DNA from: Pseudomonadota bacterium
GTDB lineage: Bacteria > Pseudomonadota > Gammaproteobacteria > Burkholderiales > Rhodocyclaceae
DNA length: 64,000 nucleotides
Direction of reading: 5' to 3'
Assembly: GCA_018261905.1 (NCBI GenBank)
Contig: JAGTRU010000013.1
Coordinates: 19,818 to 83,817, forward strand
Below, in pieces: positions 1 to 12,400 of this stretch. The position numbers and the translations under genes are program-made. The notes beneath the pieces are model-generated. The model ran no database searches and had not been told where the DNA came from. It was given only the letters and a program-made list of their open reading frames with translations. Every line of letters begins with the position of its first letter. The stretch's first letter is position 1.

Positions 1-488
1 TGTTCGAAATGGGTTCCCAGGTCCAGGTCCTGAAAAAAGGCATATTCTTTCCGGCCCGCGCCAACAAGCTGGTCGCCCTCTACCGGCAGCACGAATCGAT
101 CGACGAACTCGATGCCAAGACCCGGCAGCAGCTCGAGGAACGCTACTTTCAGCGCAGTCTGGAGGCGGTCTTCGAGGAATTGCGCGGGCACTGTCCGGCG
201 GCCGAGCTGGAGCGCGCCGAACGCAGTCCGAAACACCGGATGGCGCTCATTTTCAAACGGTATTTCCGCGATGCCAGCCGCTGGGCGCTGGCCGGCGATA
301 GCGCCCACAAGGTCGATTTCCAGATTCATTGCGGTCCGGCGCTGGGGGCCTTCAACCAGTGGGTGGCCGGCAGCGAGTTGGCGCCCTGGCGGGCGCGTCA
401 CGTCGATCGCCTGGCGGAACGCCTGATGAGTGAGACGGCGGCCCTCTTGCTGAGCCGTTTTGCCCTGCTGCAGAGCCCCGGGCGGTGA
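1..488 (+). CDS. PfaD-type trans-acting enoyl reductase (C-terminal part)
   Basis: The reading frame enters from the left edge (first full codon at 3) and ends at TGA 486-488, so only about the last 160 residues are present. They match the C-terminal end of the PfaD family of FMN-dependent enoyl reductases: VQVLKKGIFFPARANKL, ERYFQRS, ERAERSPKHRMALIFKRYF, and KVDFQIHCGPALGAFNQWV. PfaD proteins reduce ACP-bound enoyl thioesters in trans in polyunsaturated fatty acid synthases and trans-AT polyketide synthases. No module in the window has an ER domain, so this protein is the likely source of any double-bond reduction, most plausibly after modules 1 or 7. Only 4 nt separate its stop from the preferred start of the giant PKS gene, indicating co-transcription. 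The FMN-binding barrel lies outside the window, so activity cannot be judged. Confidence 0.88.
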   Translation, partial: FEMGSQVQVLKKGIFFPARANKLVALYRQHESIDELDAKTRQQLEERYFQRSLEAVFEELRGHCPAAELERAERSPKHRMALIFKRYFRDASRWALAGDSAHKVDFQIHCGPALGAFNQWVAGSELAPWRARHVDRLAERLMSETAALLLSRFALLQSPGR

Positions 489-492
489 TTTC

Positions 493-3400
493 GTGAGTCG
501 CCAGTCCGCCCAGGAAGCCATCGCCATTATCGGTGTCGGGCTGCGCCTGCCGGGGGCCGGGTCGCTCGACGAATTCTGGGCCCACCTGGCGGCCGGTCGC
601 TCGCTGATCAGCGAAGTGCCGGCCGGGCGCTGGGACAAGGCGGCACTGCGCGGCAATCCGGCCCAGGGCAACAAGACGGGCAGCATCTGGGGCGGCTTCG
701 TCGATGATGCCGACTGCTTCGATGCTGCCTTCTTCAACATCTCGCCGCGCGAAGCCGCCTGGATGGACCCGCAGCAACGCTTTGCCCTGGAACTCGCCTG
801 GCAGGCGATCGAGGATGGCGGCTATCGGGCCAGTGCCCTGGCCGGTTCCCGGACCGGCGTCTATATGGGCGTCTGCCACTGGGACTACGCCGAACTGCTG
901 GAAAAGCACCTGGCCCAGGTCGATGCCTATACGCCGACCGGCATCGCCTTCTCGATCATCGCCAACCGGGTTTCCCACTTTTTCGACCTGCGCGGTCCGA
1001 GCATCGCCAACGACACGGCCTGCGCCGCCTCGCTGACTTCCGTCTATGAGGCGGTGCGGGCGCTGCAGGCCGGGGAATGCGATCTGGCCCTGGCCGGCGG
1101 GGTCAATCTGATCTGGTCGCCGAACCATTTCGTCGCCTTCTCGAAAAACGGCATGTTGTCCCGCACCGGCCAAAGCAAGGCCTTCGATGCCGCGGCCGAC
1201 GGCTACGTGCGCGGCGAGGGCGGCGCCATGCTGCTGCTCAAACCGCTGGCCCAAGCCCAGGCCGATGGCGATCCGATCCACGGCGTCATTCGCGGCATCG
1301 GCGTCAATCACGGCGGACGGACCAACTCCCTGACCGTGACCAATCCGCAGGCGCAGGCCGCATTGATCGCCGGGGTGATCCGCGAAGCCGGGGTGGCACC
1401 GGACAGCATCAGTTACATCGAGGCCCACGGCACCGGGACGCCGCTCGGCGACCCGATTGAAATCGCCGGCCTCAAGCAGGCCTTCGCCGCGCTCTACGAA
1501 GAGGCGGGCCGCTCGCCGGTGGCCGACAGTTGCGGCATCGGCTCGGTCAAAACCAATATCGGCCACCTCGAAGGCGCCGCCGGTGTGGCCGGTCTGGTCA
1601 AAGTGCTGGCCGCCCTGGAGCACCAGGCCCTGCCGGCCAATGCCAATTTTGCCGAGCTCAATTCGCTGATCGATCTGGCCGGCACACCCTTCCGGATCCA
1701 GGACAGCCTGGCCGCCTGGCCGATTACGCCGGGCCAACCCCGGCGGGCCGGGGTCAGCGCTTTCGGCTTTGGCGGCAGCAACGGTCACGTGCTGCTCGAG
1801 GAAGCGCCGTTCGCCCCGCCCTCGGCCGATTTCGCCGGCCCGTTCTGGTTGCCCCTGGCGGCTCGCGACGACGCGCGACTGCGGGCCAACGCCGCTGCCC
1901 TGGCCGGTTTCCTGGCGGCCGAGCCGGTCCGTCTGGCTGACCTCGCCTGGACGCTGCAAAGCGCCCGCGAGGCGATGGCCAGCCGCCTGCTGTTGCGGGT
2001 TGCCGACCTCGCCGACCTCGCCGCGGCGCTCGCCGCTTTCCTCGCCGGTCGCAGCGATTCCCGGGTGTGGCTGGCGGCGCCCGGCGCCGCCGCGGGCGAA
2101 CCCGGCCCGGCCGAGCCAATGGCCAGCCAGTGGTTGAGCGGGGCGACGGTGGACTGGCGTCAGCTCTATGGCGCCGAGCTCCCCCGGCGCCTGCACGCCC
2201 CGACCTATGTTTTTGCCCGCGAGCGGCACTGGATGGATCTTTCGCTCGGTGCCAAGGACCCGGAACCCTTCGTCCATCCGCTGGTCCAGCGCAACGTCTC
2301 GCAACTGGGGCGGCAACGCTATCAGGCGACGTTCTCCGGCCGCGAGTTTTTCTGGGCCGGGCATCTGGTCGGCGGCGTCCAGATCCTGCCCGGCGTGACC
2401 TGCCTCGAAATGGCGCGGGCGGCCTGGGCCCTGGCCACCGGCCGGGAGGGCGAAGCCGCCCTGCATCTGGTCATCGACAACCTGCTGTGGAGCCGCCCCC
2501 TGCCGGCCGGCGAGGCGCCGGTGACGGTGGACATCAGCCTGCAGCCGCAGGCCGCGGAGCAACTGGCCTTTGCCATCGAAAACCGGGCGCTGCCGGGCGT
2601 CAATGCCGAGGGCAGCATCCGGCCGGCGATGCCGGCGGTGGCCGAGGTCCTCGACCTGGCCGACTGGCGCGCCCGGGCCACCAGCCGCCCGCAGGCGGCG
2701 GACCTCTATGCCCGGCTGCGGGCCAGCGGCATGGTGCACGGCGCCAATTTCCAGACCCTCGGCGAGCTCTATCGCGGGGCCGGCTATCTGCTGGCCAGCC
2801 TCAAATTGCCGCGCCATTGGCGGGCCAGCCTGGAAAGCTTCCGCCTCCACCCGCTCTTGCTCGACGGCGCCATCCAGGCCTGGATCGGCCTCGAAGAGGA
2901 GGGCGGCGGCCGTTCCGGCGCGGCGGTCCCCTTCGCCTGTCGCCGGGTGGAAGTATTCGCGGCGTGCAGCGAAAGCATGTGGGCCTTGCTGACGCCGATT
3001 CCCGGGAAGGGCGATGGCAGTCTGCGGCGTTTCGACATCACCCTGTGTAACGGCGCCGGCCAGGTCTGCCTGCGCTTCCATGAACTGGCGCTGCGCCTGA
3101 TGGCGGAACCGGCCGGGGCGGCCGAACTGCTGTTGTCCACGCCGCACTGGGAAGCCTGCCCGCAGCGCCCGGCGGTAATCCCGGCGGGGCGCCAGAGCCG
3201 CCTGCTGCTGGCCCCTTCGCTGGCCGCCCTGGCGGAACCGCTGGCCGCCCTGAGCGGCTTGCCGGTGACGCTGTTGCCGGCCGTCGAGCCGGCGGGAAGC
3301 GCCGCCCGGGCCTGGTACGGCGTGCTCCAGGCCGAGTTGCAGGCGGCGTTGGCCGAACGCCGCAAACCCCGGCAGCACTGGCTGGTCGTGTTGCCGGCCG

Positions 3401-6400
3401 GGGCCGAGGAATTGCCCGGCGCGGCCCTGGCCGCCTTGCTGCGTAGCGCGGCGGCCGAGCAGCCGAAATTTTCCGGGGCACTGCTCTGGGTCGCCGGGGA
3501 GCTCAGCGCCGCTCGCCTGGCCGCCCTTGTCGCCAGTGAAGCGAGCGGCGCCGACAGCTATACCGAGATTCGTTATGACGCGGCCGACGAGCGCCAGGTT
3601 TGTCGGCCGCAAGTCCTTCTTGCCCTGCCGGCTGACGGTCCCCGTTCGCCAGGCGCCGACGGGGTGGTCTGGATCAGCGGCGGGCAGGGCGGGCTGGGGC
3701 GCCATTTCCTGACCTGGCTGGCCGCCCGCGGCGTCCGCCAGGTCGTCCTCGCCGGCCGGCGGCCGGCGGCCGGGGCGGCGATCGAGCCGATCGACGGGCT
3801 GAGCATCCATTATCGTCCCTGCGATGTCGCCGTCGCCGAGCAAGTGGTCGAACTGGTGGGCTGGATCGAGCGGGACATCGGTCCCTTGCGCGGCGTCATC
3901 CATGCCGCCGGCGTCCTGCGTGACGCCTACCTGTTGCAGCAGCAGGCGGCGGATGTCGATGCGGTGTTTGCGCCGAAGGTGGCGGGGCTGCTCAACATCG
4001 ATGTGGCGACGCAGCATTGTGCCCTCGATTTCTTCGTGCTCTGCTCATCCATTGCCGCTACCTTCGGCAATCCCGGACAGAGCAGCTATGCCGCCGCCAA
4101 TGCCTGCCTCGATGCCTGGGCCGAGACGCGCCACCGCCAGGTGGCGGCCGGCCAGCGGCAGGGGCGGACGCTGGCAGTGGCCTGGCCGTTGTGGGCGGCG
4201 GGCGGAATGACGGTGGAGGCGACGACGCGGGCCGCCCTGCAGCGTCGTTTCGGTACCCTGCCGTTGCCGACCGGGGTGGCGCTGGAGACCCTCGAACGCC
4301 TGCTCAATGCGCCCGAACCGAGCCGGGTGACCGTGCAGTACGGCCCACCGGGCCGCCTGCAGCAGGTTATTGCTGAGTATGGCGCCGACCTGGCCGACAG
4401 CCCGCCAGCGGCGCCGGCCCTGGCTGCCGCGCCGGGCGATCACCGGGAGTTCGCGGGCGACACACTGCGGCCGCGGGTCATCGACTGGCTGAAAGACCTG
4501 TTGGGCGAACTGATCCAGATGGACCCGGCGCGTCTCCGGGCCAATCGCCAGTTGGCGGAATACGGTCTGGATTCGATCGTGATCGTCGAAATGACCAGCC
4601 GGATGGAAGCGTCCCTCGGTCCGCTGGCGAAAACCCTGTTTTTCGAATATGTCGATCTCGACGGTGTTGCCGGTCATTTGCTGGAAAGCCACGGGGCGGC
4701 CCTGAACGCGCTGCTGGGCGGCGGCGAGGCGGCGCTGGCCGCGGCCGGCGAGGCGCCGACGCCGGCCGCGCCCGACAGTCCGGCAGCGGCGGCGGGGCTC
4801 GGCGAACACGACATCGCCATTGTCGGTCTATCGTTGCATGTCGCCGGGGCCGACGACCAGGAAAGTTTCTGGCAGATGCTGGAACAGGGGCTGCACGGCT
4901 TCCGGCGCTATCCGCCGGAACGCTGGAACCACGAGGCGCTGGTCCATCCGGAACGCGATGTGCTGGGCAAGACGGTGGTCCAGACCGGCGCCTTCATGAA
5001 TGGCATCGATCTCTTCGATCCCCGCTATTTCCGCATTTCCCAGGCCGAAGCCGAACTGATGTCGCCCGAGGTCCGGCTCTTCCTGCAGTCTTGCGTCGAA
5101 GCCTTCGAGGATGCCGGCTATTCGCGGGAAACCCTGCAGCGCGAGTACGGCGGCGAGGTCGCGGTGATCGTCGGTTCGATGACCAACGACTACAACCTGT
5201 ACGGCTTCCAGAACATGCTGCAGCGGGGGGCGCTGGCCAGCGGCAGTTACACCGGCACGGTGCCGAACATGGTGTCGTATTACTACGGTTTCACCGGGCC
5301 GTCCTATTTCCTCGACACCATGTGTTCGGCCGCCGCCACCTGCGTCCATGAAGCCGTGCACATGCTGCGCAGCGGGCGCAGCCAGATGGCCCTGGCCGGC
5401 GGCATCAGCCTGCTGCTCCATCCGCAGAAACTGATCGCCACCTCGCAGGAACATTTCACCAGCAAGAGCGCCGAAGTGATCCGCGGTTACGGCCTCGGCG
5501 CCGACGGCACCATCCTCGGCGAAGGCGTCGGCGCCCTGGTCATGAAGCGGCTGGCCGATGCCGAACGCGATGGCGACCGCATCTACGGCGTGATCAAGGG
5601 CAGCGCCGTGAGCAATGCCGGGGTGCGCAACGGCTTCACCGTGCCCAATCCGCGCCAGCAGGCGGTGGCCATCGAAAAGGCCCTGCTGGACAGCGGCATC
5701 GAACCGGCCAGCATCGGCTACATCGAGGGCCACGGTTCCGGCACCGCGCTCGGCGATCCGATCGAGGTCCGGGCCCTGAGCGAGGCCTACGGTCCCTACT
5801 TCAGTCAGCCCCAGGTCTGCCCGCTCGGCACCGTCAAGTCGAACGTCGCTCATCTGCTGGGCGCCGCCGCGCTGCCGGGCATCGTCAAGGTGCTGTTGCA
5901 GATGCAGCACGGCAAACTGGCGCCGTCGCTGCACGCCGCCACCCTGAATCCGAATATCCCCTTTGCCCAGACGCCGTTCTACGTCCAGCGGGAATTGACC
6001 GACTGGCCGCGCAAGAAGGATGCGGCCGGGCGGGAGTGGCCGCGGCGGGCCGGGGTCACCTCGATCGGCGCCGGCGGCATGAACGCCCATCTCATTCTCG
6101 AAGAATACCGGCCCCCGGCGCCGCTTGCCGGGGGCGCGGGGAACCCCGTGCTGGGCGTTTTCTCGGCGATGAGCAGCGAACGCCTGCGGGCCGTGCTCGA
6201 GCGTTTTTGCACCCATCTCGAAGCACACCCGGATTTGCCCCTGGCCGATCTGGCGTGGACCCTGCAGGTCGGCCGCAACGAATTGCCCTGTCGCCTGGCC
6301 CTGGTCATTAGCGATCAGGCGCAACTGCTGCAGCGTCTGCGCGCTTTCCTGGCGGCCGACAGCAGCGGCGGGGCGGCGAACCTGTTCTATACGCCGAGCA

Positions 6401-9400
6401 TTCTCGATTGCGACCCGCAGGTCGCCCCGGCGCAACTCGAACAGGCCCTGGCCGAGCGCCAGTTGGCGCAGTTGGCGGCGTGGTGGAGCCAGGGGGTGAG
6501 CATCGCCTGGCCGGCCCTGTACGGCGCTGCGCGGCCGCGGCGCCTGGCGCTGCCGGCCTATCCCTTCGAGAAAGTACGCTGCTGGTACCAGGAATATCCG
6601 GACGCCCCGTCGGTCGTCCATCCCCTGGGCGCCACCCGGAAGCTGCATCCCTTCGTCGGCAGCAATCATTCCGACCTGCAGGGCCTGTGCTACCGGACGC
6701 CGATCTACCTCAACGAATTGCTCGATTACGTCTATACAGAGGCCCGCCAGCCCCGCTTGCTGCCGACGGCGGTGGTCGAGATGATGGCCGCGGTGGCAAG
6801 TCTGGCCGGTTGCGCGACGGGCTTTTCGCTGGTCGACCTGGAAGTCGGCCAGGCCGTGGACTGGGCGGCGGTCAAGACGCTGACAGCCGAAGTGACGGCG
6901 GCGGGGAGCGATCTGCAGATCGAACTGACGGTCGAACTGGCCGCCGGCCACCGTCTGCCGCTGGCCGGCGCCCGGGTGCTGCGCCCGAGCCCCGATGCCG
7001 CGCCGCCGGTGTGGCGGGAAGCCGTGCCGCCCGCCGCTGGCCAAGCCCTCAGCGGCGAGCAGTTCTACCAGCAGTTGGCGGCCGCCCAGTGGCTCTTCAA
7101 GCCTTACCTGGAAGTGGTGGAAAGCGTCCGCCATTTGCCGCAGGGTGGGGTGTTGTGTCAACTCCTGGCCAGTCATCCCGAACAGGACCCGTTCAAACGC
7201 CATTTGCTGCTGCCGCCGCGCCTCTTGGGCGCCCTCTGGCAGGCCTTGTTGCTGGTCGAAGCGGCGGCCGCTCGCTCGACGCTGGGCCGTCTCGGCCGGC
7301 TTTACCTGGCCGCCGGCCACGCCAGCCAGCTCTTGTTGCGCCCGGCGCCGATGCCGGCGCTGTGGGATGCGCTGTTCCTCGACGCCGATGGGCAAGTCGT
7401 TGCTGCATGCCAGGGCTTGGCGCTGCACGCCGCCGCCGACCTGGGGCGCCCGGCGGCGCTGCCGCTTACGCCGCCCGGTGGCCGGGCAGCAGCGGTCGAA
7501 GCGGCGGCGCGCCTGACGCTGGCGCCCGTCACCGAAGCCGCGGCGGCGGCCATGGCCCGTTACAGTCGAGATCTGCGCCAACTGGTCGGGCAGCTACTGA
7601 AATTCGATGCGGCCGAGATCAGCCCGCGCTCGCCATTTTACGATCTCGGCTTCGACTCCATTTCGCTGACCCGGTTGGCCAATGAAATCAACGGTCGCTA
7701 CGGCAGCAACCTGACCCCGGCGATTTTCTACGAGTGCGAGCATATCGAGGCCCTGGCCGCTTGGCTGGCCCGCCGCTGGCCGGTGGCGGCGGATGGGGGG
7801 GCTGAGGCGGCGGTGGAAACGGCGGTGGAAACGGCGCCCCGGTCGGCGCTGCCCGGGGCGCTGCCGCTCGGTCGTGGCGTGCCGGGCGCCACGCCTGGCG
7901 CGCCGGACGCGGCTATCGCGATCATCGGCCTGGCGGCGCGGCTGCCGGGGTGCAGCGATGCGGCGGATTTCTTCCAGCATCTGCTGGCCGGCGACGATCT
8001 GCTCGGCGATCTGCCGCTCGAACGCTATCCGCCGGCCTATCGGGAACGTCTGGTGGCGGCCGGCTTTCCGTTGCGCGGCGGCTTCCTGAGCGATATCGAC
8101 CGCTTCGACGCGGCCTTTTTCAAGATCTCGCCGCACGAGGCCGAGCGCCTCGACCCGCAGCAGCGCCTGGTCCTCGAAACGGTCTACCGGACGCTCGAGA
8201 ATGCCGGCTATGCGGCCGACGAACTGCCCGCCGAGACGGGCGTTTTCGTCGGCGTCAGCGGTCGTGACTACGGCAGCCTGTTGCAGGCCCACGGTGTCGA
8301 CAGCGATGGCTATGTGGCGACCGGCAATTCCCTGGCCATGGTCGCCAACCGGGTCTCCTGGCACTTCGACCTGCAGGGGCCGAGCGAGGCGGTGGATACC
8401 GCCTGTTCCAGTTCGCTGGTCGCCCTCCTGCGCGCCGCCGAGGCCATCCGCAGCGGCCGCTGTCGCCTGGCGCTGGTCGCCGGGGTCAATCTGGCGCTCG
8501 CCCTCGAAGGCTTCACCGGACCCTGGCAGGCCGGCATGTTGAGCCCGAGCGGACGCTGCCAGACCTTTTCCCGCGCCGCCGACGGCTATGTCCGCGGCGA
8601 GGGCGTCGTCGCCCTGCTCCTCAAGGGGCGGGCCGCGGCCGAGCATGACGGCGACCGCATCCTCGGCCTGCTGGCCGGCGGCGCCGAGAATCACGGCGGT
8701 CATGCCGGTTCGCTGACGGCGCCCAATACCAGGGCCCAGGCCGAGCTGGTGTGCCAGGCGATGGCCGGTATTCCGCCGGCCTCGATCGGTTACATCGAGG
8801 CCCACGGCACCGGCACCAGCCTCGGCGACCCGGTGGAAATCAACGGCCTGCGCCTGGCCTACGGCCGCCTGGAAGAGGGCGCTGCGCCGCACATCGGCCT
8901 CGGCTCGGTGAAATCGAATATCGGCCACCTGGAAGCCGCTGCCGGCCTGGCCGGCGTCCTCAAGGTGCTGCTCGCCTTGCAGGCTGAAGAATTGCCGCCC
9001 ACCCTGCATTGCGCCGAGATCAACCCCTACCTCGAGTTGTCGGGCAGTCCCTTCTACCTGGTGCGCGAACGCCAGCCCTGGCGGCGGCCGGTCGATGCCG
9101 CAGGGCGGCCTCTGGCGCGCCGGGCCGGCGTTAGCAGTTTCGGTTTCGGCGGCAGCAATGCCCATGTCGTGCTTGAGGAATATCCCGCCGGCCCGCGCTT
9201 GCCGCGTCGTCAGCCGCTGCCGGCCCGGCCGTTCGCGGCGACCCGCTACTGGTTGCCGCAGGCCGCCGCCGAGACCGTGCTCCTCGCTCCGCGCTGGGAA
9301 GACCAGCCCGTGCCGGCCGGGACCGGACCGGCCGCCAGTCGGCGCCGCATCCTGCCCTGTGAATTCGCACTGCCGGCTGCTACCCCGGGCCTTATCGCCG

Positions 9401-12400
9401 TACCGCAGCTAAGCGGCGATCTGGGCCAACGCTACGGGGCCCTGGCCAGCCTGCTGCTCCAGACCCTGCAAGGCGAAGCGGCGGCCGGACTGGACGGCGA
9501 ATTGCTGCTGCAATTGCTGGTTCCGGCGGATGACGAACGCAGCGTGTACGCCGGTCTGGGCGCGCTGCTCGACAGCGCCCGGGCCGAAAACCCGCGCCTG
9601 GTCGGGCAGGTCATCGCGCTGCCCGGCGCCTTGGCGGCCGGTGAAGTCCTTGCTCTTCTGGCCGCCGAAGCGCGTCAGCCGCAGGCGCGGCGCGTCCGTT
9701 ACCAGGCGGGCCGGCGCCAGCTCCGGGTGTGGCGCGACCTGCCGCCGGGCGGTCCGGGAAGTGCCGACTGGCGTCCGGCCGGGGTCTACCTGATCAGCGG
9801 CGGCCTGGGCGCTCTCGGGCGCCGGCTGGCGACCGAGATCGCCCGCCAGGCGCCGGGCGCCACCCTGGTCCTGGTTGGTCGGGGCGAGCTCGATGCCGCC
9901 CGGCAACGGGCCTTGGACGAGTTGCGCCAGGCCGGAGCGCGGCTCGATTACCGGCCCGTCGACATCACCGACGCCAGCGCCGTGACCGCCCTGGTCGAGG
10001 ACATCCGGCGCCGCTATGGCGCCCTGCACGGCGTCATCCATTGCGCCGGCATCCATCGCGATAGCGCCCTGATTCGCAAGACCCCGGAGCAACTGGCCGC
10101 CGTCCTCGCCCCCAAGGTGGCCGGGGTGTTGGCCCTGGAACAGGCCTGCCGGGGCCTGCCGCTCGACTGTTTCATCCTGTTCTCGTCACTCGCCGGGGCC
10201 GTCGGCAATGCCGGCCAGACCGACTATGCGGCCGCCAACGGTTTCCTCGACGCGCTCGCCGAGTGGCGCGGGGCGCCGCTCCAGGCCATCGACTGGCCGC
10301 TCTGGCGGGAGGGCGGGATGCACGTCAGCCCGGCCGGTGAACAGGCCTTCTTCGAAACCATGGGGCAGCGGCCGCTGGCCACCGCCGCCGGCCTGGCGGC
10401 GCTCGCGGCCTGTCGGCGCAGCGCCTGGCCGCAGGTGGCGGTGATCGGCGGCGACGGTCGGCGGATACGGGAATTTTTCCAGTCGGCAGCGGGCCTGGGC
10501 AGTACCCCCGACGCTTCGCCGGCGAGGACGGAAAATCAGGCGGGGCCGGCCGAGGCGGCCGACGATCTGCTGCGCCAGCGGGTCGGGCAAGCGCTGGGCG
10601 GGCTGCTCGGCCGGCTGGCCGGTTTGTCGGCCGGGCAGATACTGCTCGATGAGCCGCTGGAAAATTACGGCATCGACTCCTTACTGATCAACCGCCTCAA
10701 CCGCGAATTGGGCGAGCATTTCGCCAGCCTGTCGAAAACCCTGTTCTTCGAATACCGGACCCTCGCCCAGGTCGCCACTCATCTCGCCGAGCGGCAGGCG
10801 GCGGCCTGTCGGCGCTGGCTTGGCCTGGACGCCACGGAGCGGCCGGCCATCGCCGCGCCGGCCCCTGCTGCCGCGCTGCGCCGCGCCACCCCGGTCAGTG
10901 GCGAGCCGCCCGAAGCGATCGCCATCATCGGTCTGAGCGGCAGTTACCCGGGGGCGCCGACCCTGGCGCAGTTCTGGGCCAACCTTGTGGCCGGGCGGGA
11001 AAGCATCGGCGAGATACCGGCCGAGCGCTGGGCGGTGGACGAGTATTACGATGCCGACCCCGAGCGGGCGATTGCCGGCGGCCTGAGTTATGCCCGACGG
11101 GGCGGCTTCCTCGAGGGCTTCGCCGATTTCGATCCGGCCTTCTTCCGCCTCTCGCCGCGCGAGGCGGCGGCCATGGACCCGCAGGAACGCCTGTTCCTGA
11201 TGCAGGCCTGGGCGGCCTGCGAGGATGCCGGCTATACCCGGGCCCGCTTCGCCAGCCAGCATGCGTCGCGGGTCGGCGTCTTTGTCGGCGTCAGCAAGAC
11301 CGGTTACGAACTGCACGGCGCCTGGCAAAGCGAGAACGGCGCGCGGGTCCGGCCGGTGACCTCGTTCGCCAGTGTCGCCAACCGGGTCTCCTCATGCCTC
11401 GACCTGAAGGGCCCCAGTCTGCCGGTCGATACCATGTGTTCGTCGTCGCTGACCGCCATTCACCTGGCCTGCGCCCAATTGCGCCAGGGCGAGTGCGACG
11501 TGGCACTGGCCGGCGGCGTCAATCTCTATCTCCACCCGGACAATTACGCCGCCCTGTGCGCCGCCCGCATGCTCAGTGCGGATGGCCATTGCCGCAGTTT
11601 CGGCGCCGGCGGCAAGGGCTTCGTGCCCGGTGAAGGGGTCGGCTGCCTGGTCTTGAAGCCGCTCTCCGCCGCCCTCGCCGATGGCGACCGGATTCATGGG
11701 CTGATCCGGGGCAGTGCCGTCAATCACGGCGGGCGGACGGCCGGCTACACGGTGCCCGATCCGCTCGCCCAGGCCGCCGTGGTGCAAGCCGCGCTGCGTC
11801 AGGCCGGAGTTGAGAGTCGGGCCATCAGTTATGTCGAAGCCCACGGTACCGGCACCGAACTCGGCGATCCGATCGAGTTCAACGGCTTGCGCAAGGCCTT
11901 TGGCGAAGGTCTGCCAGCCGCTCAGTGCGCCCTCGGTTCGGTGAAGTCGGGCATCGGCCACCTCGAAGCGGCGGCCGGCATCGCCGGCCTGACCAAGGTC
12001 CTGCTGCAGATGCGGCACCGCCAGTTGGTGCCCAGCCTGCACGCTGAAACGATCAACCCCAATCTCGATTTTTCCGGCTCGCCTTTCCGCCTGCAGCGCC
12101 AGCTTGCCCCCTGGCCGGCCCCGGCCGCCGGCTTGCCCCGGCTGGCCGGCGTCTCGTCGTTCGGGGCGGGCGGCGCCAACGCCCACTTGATCGTCGAGGA
12201 ATGGCCGACGCCGTCCTTCCCGCTCGCCGCCGAGACCCACCTGCCAGCGGCCGGGCCACAGCCCCAGGCGATCGTCCTCTCGGCCCGCGATGGCGAGCGC
12301 CTGCGAGAAGCCGCCCAGGCCCTGCACGATTTCGTCGTGGCCGACGGCCCGGCGCCACGGGCCGGGGCGCCCGTCGCGGCGGGCGAAATCCGCCGGCTGG

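Noticed and set aside
460..492. Start of the first PKS at TTG 460
   Set aside because: It would overlap the PfaD gene by 29 nt with no ribosome site. GTG 493 lies just after the PfaD stop and directly before the KS N-terminus.
352..4017. A 1221-residue antisense open frame, and many similar antisense frames across the PKS genes
   Set aside because: The sense strand encodes clear PKS domains with intact motifs. Long antisense frames are expected in very GC-rich DNA and show no recognisable domains.
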